Positions 52,240 to 60,200 are shown, numbered from the stretch's first letter. The stretch is 64,000 nucleotides of DNA from Pseudoxanthomonas broegbernensis (GCF_014202435.1 NZ_JACHGU010000002.1:248001-312000), one strand, 5' to 3'. Translations and numbers: made by a program. The notes: generated from the letters alone by a model not told the origin.

Positions 52240-52268
52240 TTGACTGGTGTGGGGGGTAATCACAGAAT
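52240..52268 (+). promoter_or_regulatory. possible promoter driving the cassette array
   Basis: TTGACT (52240-52245), 17-bp spacer, CAGAAT (52263-52268), ending 34 bp before the first cassette core site. Matches 5/6 and 4/6 to the sigma-70 boxes. There is no attI or integrase here, so this may substitute for the usual Pc promoter. Confidence 0.4.
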
Positions 52269-52311
52269 CGGTGCTAAGCCGATGCTTTAGGTCTAATAAT
52301 AGTTAGCCCCC

Positions 52312-52716
52312 ATGAAAGGAATCAGCCACATTACATTCATCGTTCGTGACCTCGATCGCATGGCTGCGTTTCTATGTGAGGGGCTCGGCGCATGCGAGGT
52401 GTACAACAGCTCCAGCCAAAACTTTTCATTGTCACGCGAGAAGTTCTTTGTGCTCGGAGGCATCTGGTTGGCTGCAATGGAGGGCGATCCACCCGCTGAT
52501 CGTTCGTATCAGCACCTTGCCTTTGCAGTGAGTGAGTCTGACTTGCCCATGTACCAGGCCAAGCTTGAGGCACTTGGCGTCGAGATTCGTCCGCCGCGTA
52601 CTCGCGTCGAGGGAGAGGGCCTGTCCCTGTACTTCTACGACTTTGACAACCATCTATTTGAGCTGCACACAGGTACATTGGGGCAGCGTCTTGCCCGATA
52701 TGGGGCTGTGCGCTAA
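52312..52716 (+). CDS. fosX: FosX-type fosfomycin hydrolase (VOC family), cassette 1
   Basis: 134-residue vicinal-oxygen-chelate enzyme resembling Listeria FosX, which opens the fosfomycin epoxide with water in a Mn-dependent way. Metal ligands line up: His6 (ISHITFIV), His68 (YQHLAF), Glu117 (DNHLFELH). Glu43 in SLSREKFF matches the FosX general base Glu44, which sets FosX apart from FosA (glutathione) and FosB (thiol). EGEGLSLYFYDFDNHLF is nearly identical between the two. The stop TAA falls in the R'' box of attC1, typical of a cassette. First in the array, behind a possible promoter. Lower GC than neighbours. Substrate is inferred from residues. Confidence 0.87.
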   Translation: MKGISHITFIVRDLDRMAAFLCEGLGACEVYNSSSQNFSLSREKFFVLGGIWLAAMEGDPPADRSYQHLAFAVSESDLPMYQAKLEALGVEIRPPRTRVEGEGLSLYFYDFDNHLFELHTGTLGQRLARYGAVR

Positions 52717-52770
52717 CAATTCATTCGAGCCGAACCCGCTTCGCGGGTTGGCTTAACTCAGGCGTTAGGG
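52711..52770 (+). repeat. attC1
   Basis: 60 bp. R'' CGCTAAC, R' GTTAGGG (52764-52770). Inner arms AGCCGAACCCGC and GCGGGTTGGCT pair fully except for one extra G on the left arm, the extrahelical base that guides strand choice. Confidence 0.92.
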
Positions 52771-52787
52771 GCCACAGGGGAGTATCG

Positions 52788-53249
52788 GTGAACGACATTG
52801 ACCAAAACTGGCATGACCTTCGTCGCAATATTTCCGAGCGTAATCGCAGGCTCGCTGTTGAGAGCCGGTTGCACAAGCTCACAATGATCATTATGGGGCT
52901 TATGGCCTATTCGGCCTTTGGTAATTTCGTAGGGGCCGTCATGGTTCTTGGCACATCGCCAATCGATTTTGGCGTTGGGTTATTTTTTGGCATGTGGTAC
53001 TCATTCGGTGTTTACCGCGTCTGGCTGAAAGATGACACTCGCTGGTGGCCCGTAGCAGTGCCCGCCTGCTTGACGATCGTATGGCTATTGCTTGTTTGGT
53101 GGGCCACGGGCATGTTCCTCCCCATACCTGTGTTACTAAATGTAGCTCTGCTGGTACTGGTTCCTATCAGAGCGAGAGCTAGTGCGGCGTTGACTCCAGT
53201 GTTGCCTAGCAATACATTCAAGCCGAACCCGCTTCGCGGGTCGGCTTAA
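52788..53249 (+). CDS. cassette 2 membrane protein of unknown function
   Basis: 153 residues, GTG start with GGGGAG upstream. Hydrophilic ~30-residue start, then three or four hydrophobic segments (LTMIIMGLMAYSAFGNFVGA, GLFFGMWYSFGVY, ACLTIVWLLLVWW, LLNVALLVLV). The reading frame runs through attC2: the last 14 residues (PSNTFKPNPLRGSA) are coded by the recombination site, because R'' there reads CCTAGC. No family recognised. Low GC. Confidence 0.75.
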   Translation: MNDIDQNWHDLRRNISERNRRLAVESRLHKLTMIIMGLMAYSAFGNFVGAVMVLGTSPIDFGVGLFFGMWYSFGVYRVWLKDDTRWWPVAVPACLTIVWLLLVWWATGMFLPIPVLLNVALLVLVPIRARASAALTPVLPSNTFKPNPLRGSA

Positions 53250-53263
53250 TTCAGGCGTTAGGC
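53204..53263 (+). repeat. attC2
   Basis: 60 bp. R'' GCCTAGC (one change from GCCTAAC), R' GTTAGGC (53257-53263). Arms AGCCGAACCCGC and GCGGGTCGGCT pair with one extra A. Nearly identical to attC1 in the loop and arms. Confidence 0.92.
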
Positions 53264-53266
53264 TCC

Positions 53267-53605
53267 ATGATCATTTCCTTCGAAGGTCCAACATTCTTTG
53301 AGTTTGGGGGGTGAGGATCAGTTTTTTGGGCGGCTGTATTCGCTGCCTGAATACAAGGGCATTCGCGGCAGGGGTACGATCTTGGACCTGGAGTTCGCAC
53401 ATTCGGTAAGCGCTGACACCGTTCGGCAGCTCTTAGTCGTATTTCGCCGCTGGCGCATTGCCCCAGCGCCGCTAAACCCTTTGCGGGCCCCCTGAGGCAG
53501 ATGGCCTCGTACTTTGGGATATTTCCCTTCGAGAAGTCTGGCCTGAGGCCTGACAATTCATTCAAGCCTATGCCGCCTCTCGGCGTGGCTCAATTCAGGT
53601 ATTAA
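53267..53605 (+). pseudogene. cassette 3 gene, broken by two compensating frameshifts
   Basis: No intact long frame. Frame A starts MIISFEGPTFFEFGG then stops. Adding a shift at the G6 run (53303-53308) continues as GEDQFFGRLYSLPEYKG to LLVVFRRWRIAPAPLNPLRAP, then stops. A second, opposite shift at the C5 run (~53488-53492) returns to the first frame: MASYFGIFPFEKSGLRPD and a tail coded by attC3 ending at 53605. Restored protein is about 112 residues. Homopolymer sites suggest real decay or sequencing error. Family unknown to me. Confidence 0.7.
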
Positions 53606-53607
53606 GG
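53548..53607 (+). repeat. attC3, degenerate R' box
   Basis: 60 bp. R'' GCCTGAC, R' ATTAAGG in place of GTTRRRY, which loses the G of the cleavage dinucleotide context. Arms AGCCTATGCCG and CGGCGTGGCT pair imperfectly with an extra base. Recombination activity is doubtful. Confidence 0.8.
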
Positions 53608-53612
53608 CGCGC

Positions 53613-53939
53613 GTGGCGCATCCGCAGACACCCGATGGCCGATACATGGTGGTACGCGGCCGCCTCTGGCGGGTTGCGAACCCTCATCTTTCGCCACAGG
53701 AACGCGAGACCCTCGTCGGCGCGCTCATGGCCGCACGGCGGCAAGTAAAAGCCGCAATGGCAGTGGGCGATCCGGTTGCACTTTCGGCGGCCCGCAGCGC
53801 CGTCGACGCCGCGAAAACATCGCTTGGAGAGCGCGGCTCCGTCTGGTGGCATGATGGAGCCAAGGACTTCAATCGCTACCTGGTCAAGAACACCCCGTAT
53901 CGGGAGTGGTATGAGCAGCTCATCGGGCCGCAGGCCTAA
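53613..53939 (+). CDS. cassette 4 conserved protein of unknown function
   Basis: 108 residues, GTG start 5 nt after attC3; the AAGG of its R' box is placed as a ribosome site. Basic N-terminus (DGRYMVVRGRLWRVANPHLS), a helical Ala-rich middle (AARRQVKAAMAVGDPVALSA) and the C-terminal motif GSVWWHDGAKDFNRYLVKNTPY. Similar small proteins are common in proteobacterial genomes and cassettes, without known function. Stop TAA falls in R'' of attC4. GC closer to the chromosome than cassettes 1-2. Confidence 0.8.
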   Translation: MAHPQTPDGRYMVVRGRLWRVANPHLSPQERETLVGALMAARRQVKAAMAVGDPVALSAARSAVDAAKTSLGERGSVWWHDGAKDFNRYLVKNTPYREWYEQLIGPQA

Positions 53940-53990
53940 CCATCCATTCAAGCCGACGCTTCGCGGCGTGGCCGAGTTCAGGTGTTTGGC
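53934..53990 (+). repeat. attC4
   Basis: 57 bp. R'' GCCTAAC, R' GTTTGGC (53984-53990), which fits GTTRRRY except T at the first R. Arms GCCGACGC and GCGTGGC pair with one extra G on the left. Confidence 0.88.
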
Positions 53991-54004
53991 ACCGGGGGAC
54001 GACC

Positions 54005-54475
54005 ATGTCCGCGTATCTCGCTAACACATGGATCAGGATCGGCCTTGCCCTGGTCGTTCTTGGGTGGGGCCCGCTCTTGGCGATCATCGTGCTCGCCGCC
54101 ATCGGCCTCTGGCCGGACCCCAATCCAAACCCCATCGGCCCGGGCCTGCTGTTCTTCTTCACGTTTTGGCCGGCAATCATTTGCCTCTCGGTCGGCGTTG
54201 TTCGCGTCAGGCGCAACGCAGCGGCCGCCCCACGCGGCCCCATTTCCCGTACCGCGACCGCTTCCGCCGCGCGGACGCAGCCGGTTCTGGCACGCCTCAG
54301 CGGGTTTTTCTGGGTCAGGTTGTTCGTAGGCCTTTCCGGTGCGGGCCTGTTCCTGTATGGCTTGGCTTCTTTGTCCGAGGATTCCTCGCGCGGACCTGCG
54401 GCATCGATCGTCCTGGGGGGCGTGGCGATGTACTGGGGGTTTGTCGGTCGCGTTCCTTCGTGGTTCCGCCGTTGA
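54005..54475 (+). CDS. cassette 5 membrane protein of unknown function
   Basis: 156 residues with four hydrophobic segments: two near the N-terminus (IGLALVVLGWGPLLAIIVLA and LLFFFTFWPAIICLSVGVV), a basic middle loop (RVRRNAAAAPRG) and two toward the C-terminus (LFVGLSGAGLFLYGLASL and ASIVLGGVAMYWGFVG). GGGGGA lies before the ATG. No family recognised. Bounded by attC4 and attC5. Confidence 0.75.
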   Translation: MSAYLANTWIRIGLALVVLGWGPLLAIIVLAAIGLWPDPNPNPIGPGLLFFFTFWPAIICLSVGVVRVRRNAAAAPRGPISRTATASAARTQPVLARLSGFFWVRLFVGLSGAGLFLYGLASLSEDSSRGPAASIVLGGVAMYWGFVGRVPSWFRR

Positions 54476-54490
54476 TCGCGAAAGCCTGTT

Positions 54491-54550
54491 GCCTAACGGT
54501 TCGTTCAAGCCGGCGCCGCTTCGTGGCCCGGCTCAATTCAGGGGGTAGGC
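54491..54550 (+). repeat. attC5, degenerate R' box
   Basis: 60 bp. R'' GCCTAAC, R' GGTAGGC instead of GTTAGGC (54544-54550). Arms AGCCGGCGCCGC and GTGGCCCGGCT pair with one extra base and one wobble. The changed R' box may block further excision. Confidence 0.82.
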
Positions 54551-54557
54551 CGCACCG

Positions 54558-55022
54558 ATGCAATCTCATCGACTCCAGCTTTTCGCGGACTACCATCAGT
54601 TCTACCTCCAGGATGAGGCGGCGGACGGCGATCTATCCGAGGCGTGGAGCCCGGTCGCCGTACAACGGATGCTTGCCGTTTCCGACGGGGTCGTAGGCAT
54701 CGGCACGGTGCGCAACATGGACGTGCCCGTGACGATAGAACTTCTTGAGTCGGAGCCATCCGTCGATCTGGCGGGCTTTGACCACGTCGTCGAGGGGTCG
54801 CTTGCGATCGGCCGCGGCCCGCTTGTGGTGGCGGGCTGTACGGACTACTTCCCGGACGCAGCGCGCTTTGACTTGGCGCCGGGGACATACAGGGTGCGCC
54901 TGTCGGCCTCCGGCTTCGAAACGCTCTCGGAGGACGGCCTCGACGGGCAAGACCGCTACTTGGTGCAGTTGTGGCAAGCGCCGTTTATCGAGCCAACCGT
55001 GCTCAAGCAGGGTGCGGGGTGA
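54558..55022 (+). CDS. last cassette gene, possibly ComJ-like
   Basis: 154-residue soluble protein starting 8 bp after attC5. HRLQLFADYHQFYLQDE near the N-terminus and FDLAPGTYRVRL plus QDRYLVQLWQAP near the C-terminus resemble the pattern of ComJ/Nin nuclease-inhibitor-type proteins (YHQF, FDLPxGxY). The match is by eye and partial, so function is open. No attC can be found between its stop and the IS at 55199, so its recombination site is lost or never existed. Confidence 0.65.
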   Translation: MQSHRLQLFADYHQFYLQDEAADGDLSEAWSPVAVQRMLAVSDGVVGIGTVRNMDVPVTIELLESEPSVDLAGFDHVVEGSLAIGRGPLVVAGCTDYFPDAARFDLAPGTYRVRLSASGFETLSEDGLDGQDRYLVQLWQAPFIEPTVLKQGAG

Positions 55023-55192
55023 GTCGACGCCTCCGGCGCACCGTTCCTGGGGGGTCTTAGGTCGCCCGAGGGTGCCGTGCGGCCCTGGCGTTTCCTGGGC
55101 CGCGAGTTGAGTTCTCGGGCGGGGAAGCCGCAGCCGCGTCGTCGTATCCGGGCGAGGCTTTCGCGCTTCGGGAACCGGGCCAGGCCCGGCGA

Positions 55193-55198
55193 CCTAGG
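55193..55198. repeat. left target duplication CCTAGG
   Basis: CCTAGG, directly repeated at 56228-56233 on the far side of the IS. Fits the NCTAGN target known for IS481. Confidence 0.9.
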
Positions 55199-56227
55199 TG
55201 TGATCTCTCAGTAGGTTGTTCATCCGGGGCATCTCTGGAAGATGGGGGTTGCGAAGCCAACCCAGCCCCCAGGAGCCCCGGATGAACCTGCATAAACATG
55301 CCCGTCTTACGCCTCGCGGTCGAGCCCTGCTTGTCGAGCGGGTGATCGATCACGGCCTGCGGGTCGAGGAGGCCGCCCACGCCGCCGGGGTGAGCATCCG
55401 CACGGCGTACAAGTGGCTCCGCCGTTTCCGCCAGGAGGGCCTGGACGGGTTGCATGACCGCTCCTCGCGTCCTCTCCGATCCCCCACGGCGACTCCGCCA
55501 GGGGGGGGTGCGCAGGTGATCATGCTACGCCGTCAGCGACAGACCTATCGCCAGATCTCGCTGGCCTTGCCCGTCGGGCCGAGCACCATCGCCCGACTGA
55601 TGCAGCGTGCCGGGCTGCACCGACTGGCGGAGCTCGCGCCGGCACGCCCGGACAACCGCTACGAGTACCCGCAGGCGGGCGACCTGCTGCACCTGGACGT
55701 CAAGAAACTGGGGCGCTTCTGGCGGCCCGGACACCGGGTCACCGGTGATCGCCAACGCGCATCCGACGGCGCCGGATGGGAGTTCGTCCACCTGGCCATC
55801 GACGACCACTCCCGGGTCGCCTTCGGCACCATCGAGAACGACGAGCGTGGCTCCAGCGCCTGCCGCGCATTGCTGCAGACACTGCGCTACTACCGAACCC
55901 TCGGCGTCACCTTTACCCGGGTGATGACCGACAACGGGGCCTGCTACAGGAGCCGGCGGTTCCGCCGACTCCTGCAGCGCCTGGGGCTGCGACACCTGCG
56001 CACACGGCCCTATACGCCACGCACCAACGGCAAGGCCGAACGGCTGGTCCAGACCGCGTTGCGCGAATGGGCCTACGCCCGCTCCTACCACAACTCCCAC
56101 CAGCGCCAGCAGGCACTTCCTGCCTGGCTGCACCGCTACAACTGGCATCGACCGCATGCCAGCCTGGGCTACAAGCCCCCTATCAGCCGACTCCACCTCC
56201 CGCTGAACAACGTCATGGGTTTACACA
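55199..56227 (+). mobile_element. IS481-family insertion sequence, complete
   Basis: 1029 bp between 6-bp CCTAGG duplications. Ends are imperfect inverted repeats starting TGTG, with a second shared word GTTGTTCA about 22 nt in. One transposase gene fills it. Intact ends, intact frame and perfect duplication suggest a recent insertion. It separates the cassette array from the RIO kinase gene. Confidence 0.9.
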
Positions 56228-56232
56228 CCTAG
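55282..56232 (+). CDS. IS481-family DDE transposase
   Basis: 316 residues. N-terminal helix-turn-helix pair (LRVEEAAHAAGVSIRTAYKW), linker, and rve-type catalytic core with Asp139 (LLHLDVKKL), Asp217 (VMTDNG) and Glu253 (NGKAERL), a DD(35)E spacing. AGGAG lies 8 nt before the ATG. The stop codon TAG at 56230-56232 is in the duplicated target CCTAGG, outside the element, so each insertion into NCTAGN recreates it. A G8 run near 55501 was checked and the frame stays open. Confidence 0.95.
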   Translation: MNLHKHARLTPRGRALLVERVIDHGLRVEEAAHAAGVSIRTAYKWLRRFRQEGLDGLHDRSSRPLRSPTATPPGGGAQVIMLRRQRQTYRQISLALPVGPSTIARLMQRAGLHRLAELAPARPDNRYEYPQAGDLLHLDVKKLGRFWRPGHRVTGDRQRASDGAGWEFVHLAIDDHSRVAFGTIENDERGSSACRALLQTLRYYRTLGVTFTRVMTDNGACYRSRRFRRLLQRLGLRHLRTRPYTPRTNGKAERLVQTALREWAYARSYHNSHQRQQALPAWLHRYNWHRPHASLGYKPPISRLHLPLNNVMGLHT

Positions 56233-56233
56233 G
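56228..56233. repeat. right target duplication CCTAGG
   Basis: Second copy of the 6-bp target. It carries the stop codons of two genes: the transposase (plus strand, 56230-56232) and the RIO kinase (minus strand, 56231-56229). Confidence 0.9.
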
Positions 56234-57089
56234 CGTCGTCTTCCGCGGCGGCCTCGCGGCCCTGCTGACGGATCAGTGCTTCTTCGCGGGCGTCGTTGAT
56301 GGCCTGGCGCACGCTGTCCAGGTCGACCGCGGATTCGTCCGGGGTGAATTCGCCGGTCAGCTCCGTGTCCGGCTGCAGGTCGCCGGCCTGGAACAGCGCC
56401 CACATCTCCTCGCCGTACCAGGTGTCCAGCAGCTCGGGCGCCCAGCGGCCGAGGTTGGCGGTGAGGTTGTTGACGTCGCGCAGCAGCATCGTGCGCGCGG
56501 CGTTGTTGCCGGCGGCGCTGACCACCTGCGGGAAGTCGATCACCACCGGCCCGTCCGATCCGACGAGCACGTTGTAGGCGGACAGGTCGCCGTGGATCAG
56601 GCCGCAGCACAGCATGAGCTTGACCTGCCGCACCAGCACCTGGTGGTATTGGCGCGCCTGTTGCGCATCGAGTTCCACCTCGCCCAGGCGCGGCGCGGAG
56701 AAGCCTTCGGCATCGGCGACCAGTTCCATCACCAGCACGCCATGGAAGTAGCCGTGCGGCTCGGGTACGCGCACGCCGGCGGCGCGCAACTGGTAGAGCG
56801 CCTCGACCTCGGTGTTCTTCCAGGCGGCCTCCTGCTGCTTGCGCCCGTACTTGCTGGCCTTGCCGATGGCGCGCGCCTGGCGGCTGCCGCGCACCTTGCG
56901 GCCTTCCTGGTATTGCACGCGCTGCTGGAAGCTGCGCTGGGCCATGTCCTTGTAGACCTTGGCGCAGCGCACTTCGCCGCCGCTGCGGACGACGTACACC
57001 GCCGCTTCCTTGCCGCTCTTGAGCGGTCGCAGCACTTCATCGATGACGCCGTCATCGATCAGCGCCTGCAGGCCTTGGGGGGTCTTCAC
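56229..57089 (-). CDS. RIO-type serine protein kinase
   Basis: 286 residues of the bacterial RIO1-like kinase group (Pseudomonas PA4780 type). ATP loop SGKEAAVYVVRSGG, RIO block RCAKVYKDMAQRSFQQRVQY, catalytic HGDLSAYNVL and metal-binding VVIDFPQ. The start is GTG at 57089 (VKTPQGLQALIDDG); the only upstream ATG would add ~90 residues of low-complexity sequence. Substrate unknown. An IS481 element inserted exactly at its TAG stop without changing the protein. Confidence 0.9.
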   Translation of the reverse strand: MKTPQGLQALIDDGVIDEVLRPLKSGKEAAVYVVRSGGEVRCAKVYKDMAQRSFQQRVQYQEGRKVRGSRQARAIGKASKYGRKQQEAAWKNTEVEALYQLRAAGVRVPEPHGYFHGVLVMELVADAEGFSAPRLGEVELDAQQARQYHQVLVRQVKLMLCCGLIHGDLSAYNVLVGSDGPVVIDFPQVVSAAGNNAARTMLLRDVNNLTANLGRWAPELLDTWYGEEMWALFQAGDLQPDTELTGEFTPDESAVDLDSVRQAINDAREEALIRQQGREAAAEDDA

Positions 57090-57282
57090 GGAGTCTCTGG
57101 AGGGGGACGCGGCGATGCCGGCGCCGAGGCGGCGAATCTTCGCATCTTCGGGCGGGCGTAGCCATCGCCGGATGCGGCCCTGGCTGCCGGCGGAGGCCGG
57201 CGGCCAGGACGGAAGGGGCACGGGCGGTGCCCCTTCCGTCTTCCCGGTCCGCCGTGGATGCCGTCGGCCGGGAACCGGCCGC

Positions 57283-60200
57283 TCAGCCCGCCTGCGGCTC
57301 GGGTTCGCCGCTGGCTTCGCCCTCGGCCGCGGCGGCGCGGTCGTGGCCGTGGTCGCGGGCAAGGAACAGGTACATGGCTGGCAGCACGAACAGGGTGAAC
57401 AGGGTACCCAGGGTCATGCCGGCGGCGATGGTGGTGCCCATGGAGAAGCGCGCGGCCGCGCCCGGTCCCTTGGCCATCAGCAGCGGCACCATGGCGAACA
57501 CCAGCGCGGCGGTGGTCATCAGCACCGGGCGCAGGCGGATGCCGGCGGCCTGTTCGATCGCCTCGCGCTTGGACAGCCCTTGCCGCTGCAGCTTGTTGGC
57601 GAACTCCACGATCAGGATGCCGTGCTTGGAGATCACGCCGACCAGGGTCACCAGGCCCACCTGGGTGTAGATGTTGATGCTCATGCCGGGGAAGGCCTCG
57701 ATGCCGGCGAACTGCAGCACGCCGGACAGCAGGGCGAGGGCGTTGAGCACCAGTAGCGCCCCGGAGATGGCCATGGGCACGGTGATGAGCATGATCAGCG
57801 CGTCGCGGAAGCTCTCGAACTGCGCGGCCAGCACCAGGAAGATGGCCACCAGGGCGAAGGCCAGGGTGACCAGCATGGTCGCGCCTTCCTGCTTGAACTG
57901 GCGCGACTCGCCGGCGTAGTCGACGCTGTAGCCTTGCGGCAGCACCTCGGAAGCGGCCTGTTCCAGCACCCGCAATGCCTCGCCCTTGGACACGCCCGGG
58001 CGCGGTGCGAAGGTGATGCCCACCGCATTGAGCTGCTGGAAGCGCTTGAGCGTCTGCGGCTGGGTGGTCTCCTTCAGCGTCACCAGGGTGGACAGCGGCA
58101 CCAGTTGCCCGTCGCGGGTGCGGGTGTAGTAGTTCTCCAACTGCTGCGCGTTGAGGCGGTCGCTGCGCTGCACCTGCGGGATCACGCGGTAGGAGCGGTT
58201 CTCCATGGCGAAGCGGTTGGTGTAGCCGCCCGAGAGCATGGCCGCCATGTCCGCGGCCAGGGTGCGCATGTCGATGCCCAGCATCGCCGCCTTCTCGCGG
58301 TCGATCTGCACTTCTATGCGCGGCTTGTCGATCTTCAGGTCCTTGTCCAGGAAGATGAAGCGGCGGCTTTCCATCGCCTTCCGCAGGATCGCCTCGGACA
58401 GCTCGTCCAACTGCTGCAGGCTGCCGATGCCCAGCACCAGGAACTCGCCGCCGCCGTCGCCACCGGCGCTGGGCAGCGAGGGCGGGACCAGGGCGAAGGT
58501 GTTCAGGCCGGTGACCTGGGCCAACTTGGGCTGAAGGTCCTGCTGCAGCACCTGGTTGGTGGAGCGCGTGCGCTCGGCCCAGGGCTTGAGCACGAAGCCG
58601 GCCATGGCGCTGTTGCTGGCGCCGCCGCCGCCGAAGCCGCCGTTGAACAGGAAGAAGTCGTTGATCTCGGGGATGTCCCGGGCGATCGCGTTCACTTCCT
58701 CGGTGTAGCGCTCCACGTAGTCCAGGGTGGTGTAGGCGTCGGCGCTGCCGATGGCGAAGACGAAGCCCTCGTCCTCCAGCGGCGCCGGCTCCTTGGGCGC
58801 GGTGACGTACAGCACCGCGCACGAGGCCAGCACCAGGGCGCCGAACACGCCGATCACCACCTTGGTGTCCAGCGCGCCGTGCAGGCGCCGCTCGTAGCCG
58901 CCGCGCAGGCGCTCGAAGCGCGCGTCCAGCCACCGCTCCAGCCGGGTCTTGCCGTGGCCGCCCGCGTGCGCCTTGAGGAACTTGGCGCACATCATCGGAG
59001 ACAGGGTCAGGGCGATGATGCCCGACAGCAGCACCGCGCCGGCCAGGGTGAAGGCGAACTCGGTGAACAGCACGCCGGTCAGGCCGCCCTGGAAGCCGAT
59101 GGGCAGGTACACCGCCACCAGGGTGGTGGTCATGGCCACCACCGGCCAGGCCAGCTCGCGCGCGCCCTTGATGGCCGCGTCGTGCGGACTCATGCCGTCC
59201 TCGATGTGGCGGTGGATGTTCTCCAGCACGATGATGGCGTCGTCGACGACGATACCGATGGCCAGGACCATCGCCAGCAGGGTCAGCAGGTTGATGGTGA
59301 AGCCCATCAGCAGCATCAGGAACAGTGCGCCCACCAGCGACAGCGGCACGGTGATCGCCGGGATCAGCACGCTGCGCAGCGAGCCCAGGAACAGGAAGAT
59401 CACCACGATCACGATGAGCACCGCCTCGACGATGGTGCGCACCACCTCGTCGATGGCGCCCTGGATCGACTCGGTGCTGTCGTAGGGGATGGTGGCGACG
59501 ATGCCCTCGGGGAGTTGCGGCACGATCTCCTCGTCCCAGGCCTTGCGCACTTCCTCGATCACGTCCAGCGAGTTGGCGTCGGGCGAGACGTAGATGCCCA
59601 TGAAGGTGGCCGCGTCGCCGTTGATGCGCACCGAGGTGCCGTAGCTCTCCGAACCCAGGTGCACGTCGGCCACGTCGCCCAGGCGGACGATGGCGCCGTC
59701 GTGCTCGCGCACGACCAGCCGGCGGAATTCCTCGGCGCTGCGCAGGTCGGTGCGCGCGGTCAGGTCGATGGCCACCATCTGGCCCTTGGTCGAGCCCAGC
59801 GCGGACAGCACGTTGTTGGCCTGCAGTGCGTTGTGGATGTCGCTGGCGGTGACCTGCTGGGCGGTCATGCGGTCCGGCTTCATCCACACGCGCATGGCGA
59901 AGGTGCCCGCGCCCATGATCTCGGCGCGCTGCACGCCGGGGATGGTGGCGATGCGCGGCTCCACCGCGCGGCTGAGGTAGTCGGTGATCTGGTTGTTGTC
60001 CAGCCGCTCGCTGGCGAAGGACACGTACATCGCGGCGATCTGCTGGCCCTGCTGCAGGTCGATCACCGGGTCCTCGGACTCGGCCGGCAACTGGCTGCGC
60101 AGCTTGTTGACCTTGGCCGCGATCTGGGTGAGGGCCTCGTTGGCGTCGTGGTCCAGGCGGATGTAGGCCTGGATCACGCTGGCGCCGGCGGCGCTGGTGG

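Larger units (their letters stand above)
52302..54550 (+). mobile_element. integron cassette array without integrase (CALIN)
   Basis: Six consecutive gene units; five attC recombination sites at 52711, 53204, 53548, 53934 and 54491. Each site is 57-60 bp, opens with a GCCTAAC-like box, closes with a GTTRRRY-like box, and carries an inner stem with one unpaired base, as attC sites need for bottom-strand folding. Cassettes are about 460, 490, 340, 380 and 560 bp, all on one strand; the sixth gene has no recognisable attC. The first core site is GTTAGCC at 52302. Visibly lower GC than the flanks. No tyrosine integrase in the window. Confidence 0.9.

Noticed and set aside
52260-52302. Sequence GCTAAGCCGATGCTTTAGG as a remnant attC or attI
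   Set aside because: Arms do not pair in attC fashion and no R'' box is present; too weak to list.
53595-53951. 118-codon minus-strand frame across cassette 4
   Set aside because: Opposite to a coherent cassette gene that has correct attC boundaries and start/stop placement.
55023-55198. GTTGAGT at 55106 as the R' box of a sixth attC
   Set aside because: No RYYYAAC box or palindromic arms at the right distance upstream.
55495-55520. G8 run in the transposase as a possible frameshift
   Set aside because: Frame continues without a break, and the length and DD(35)E spacing match intact IS481 transposases.
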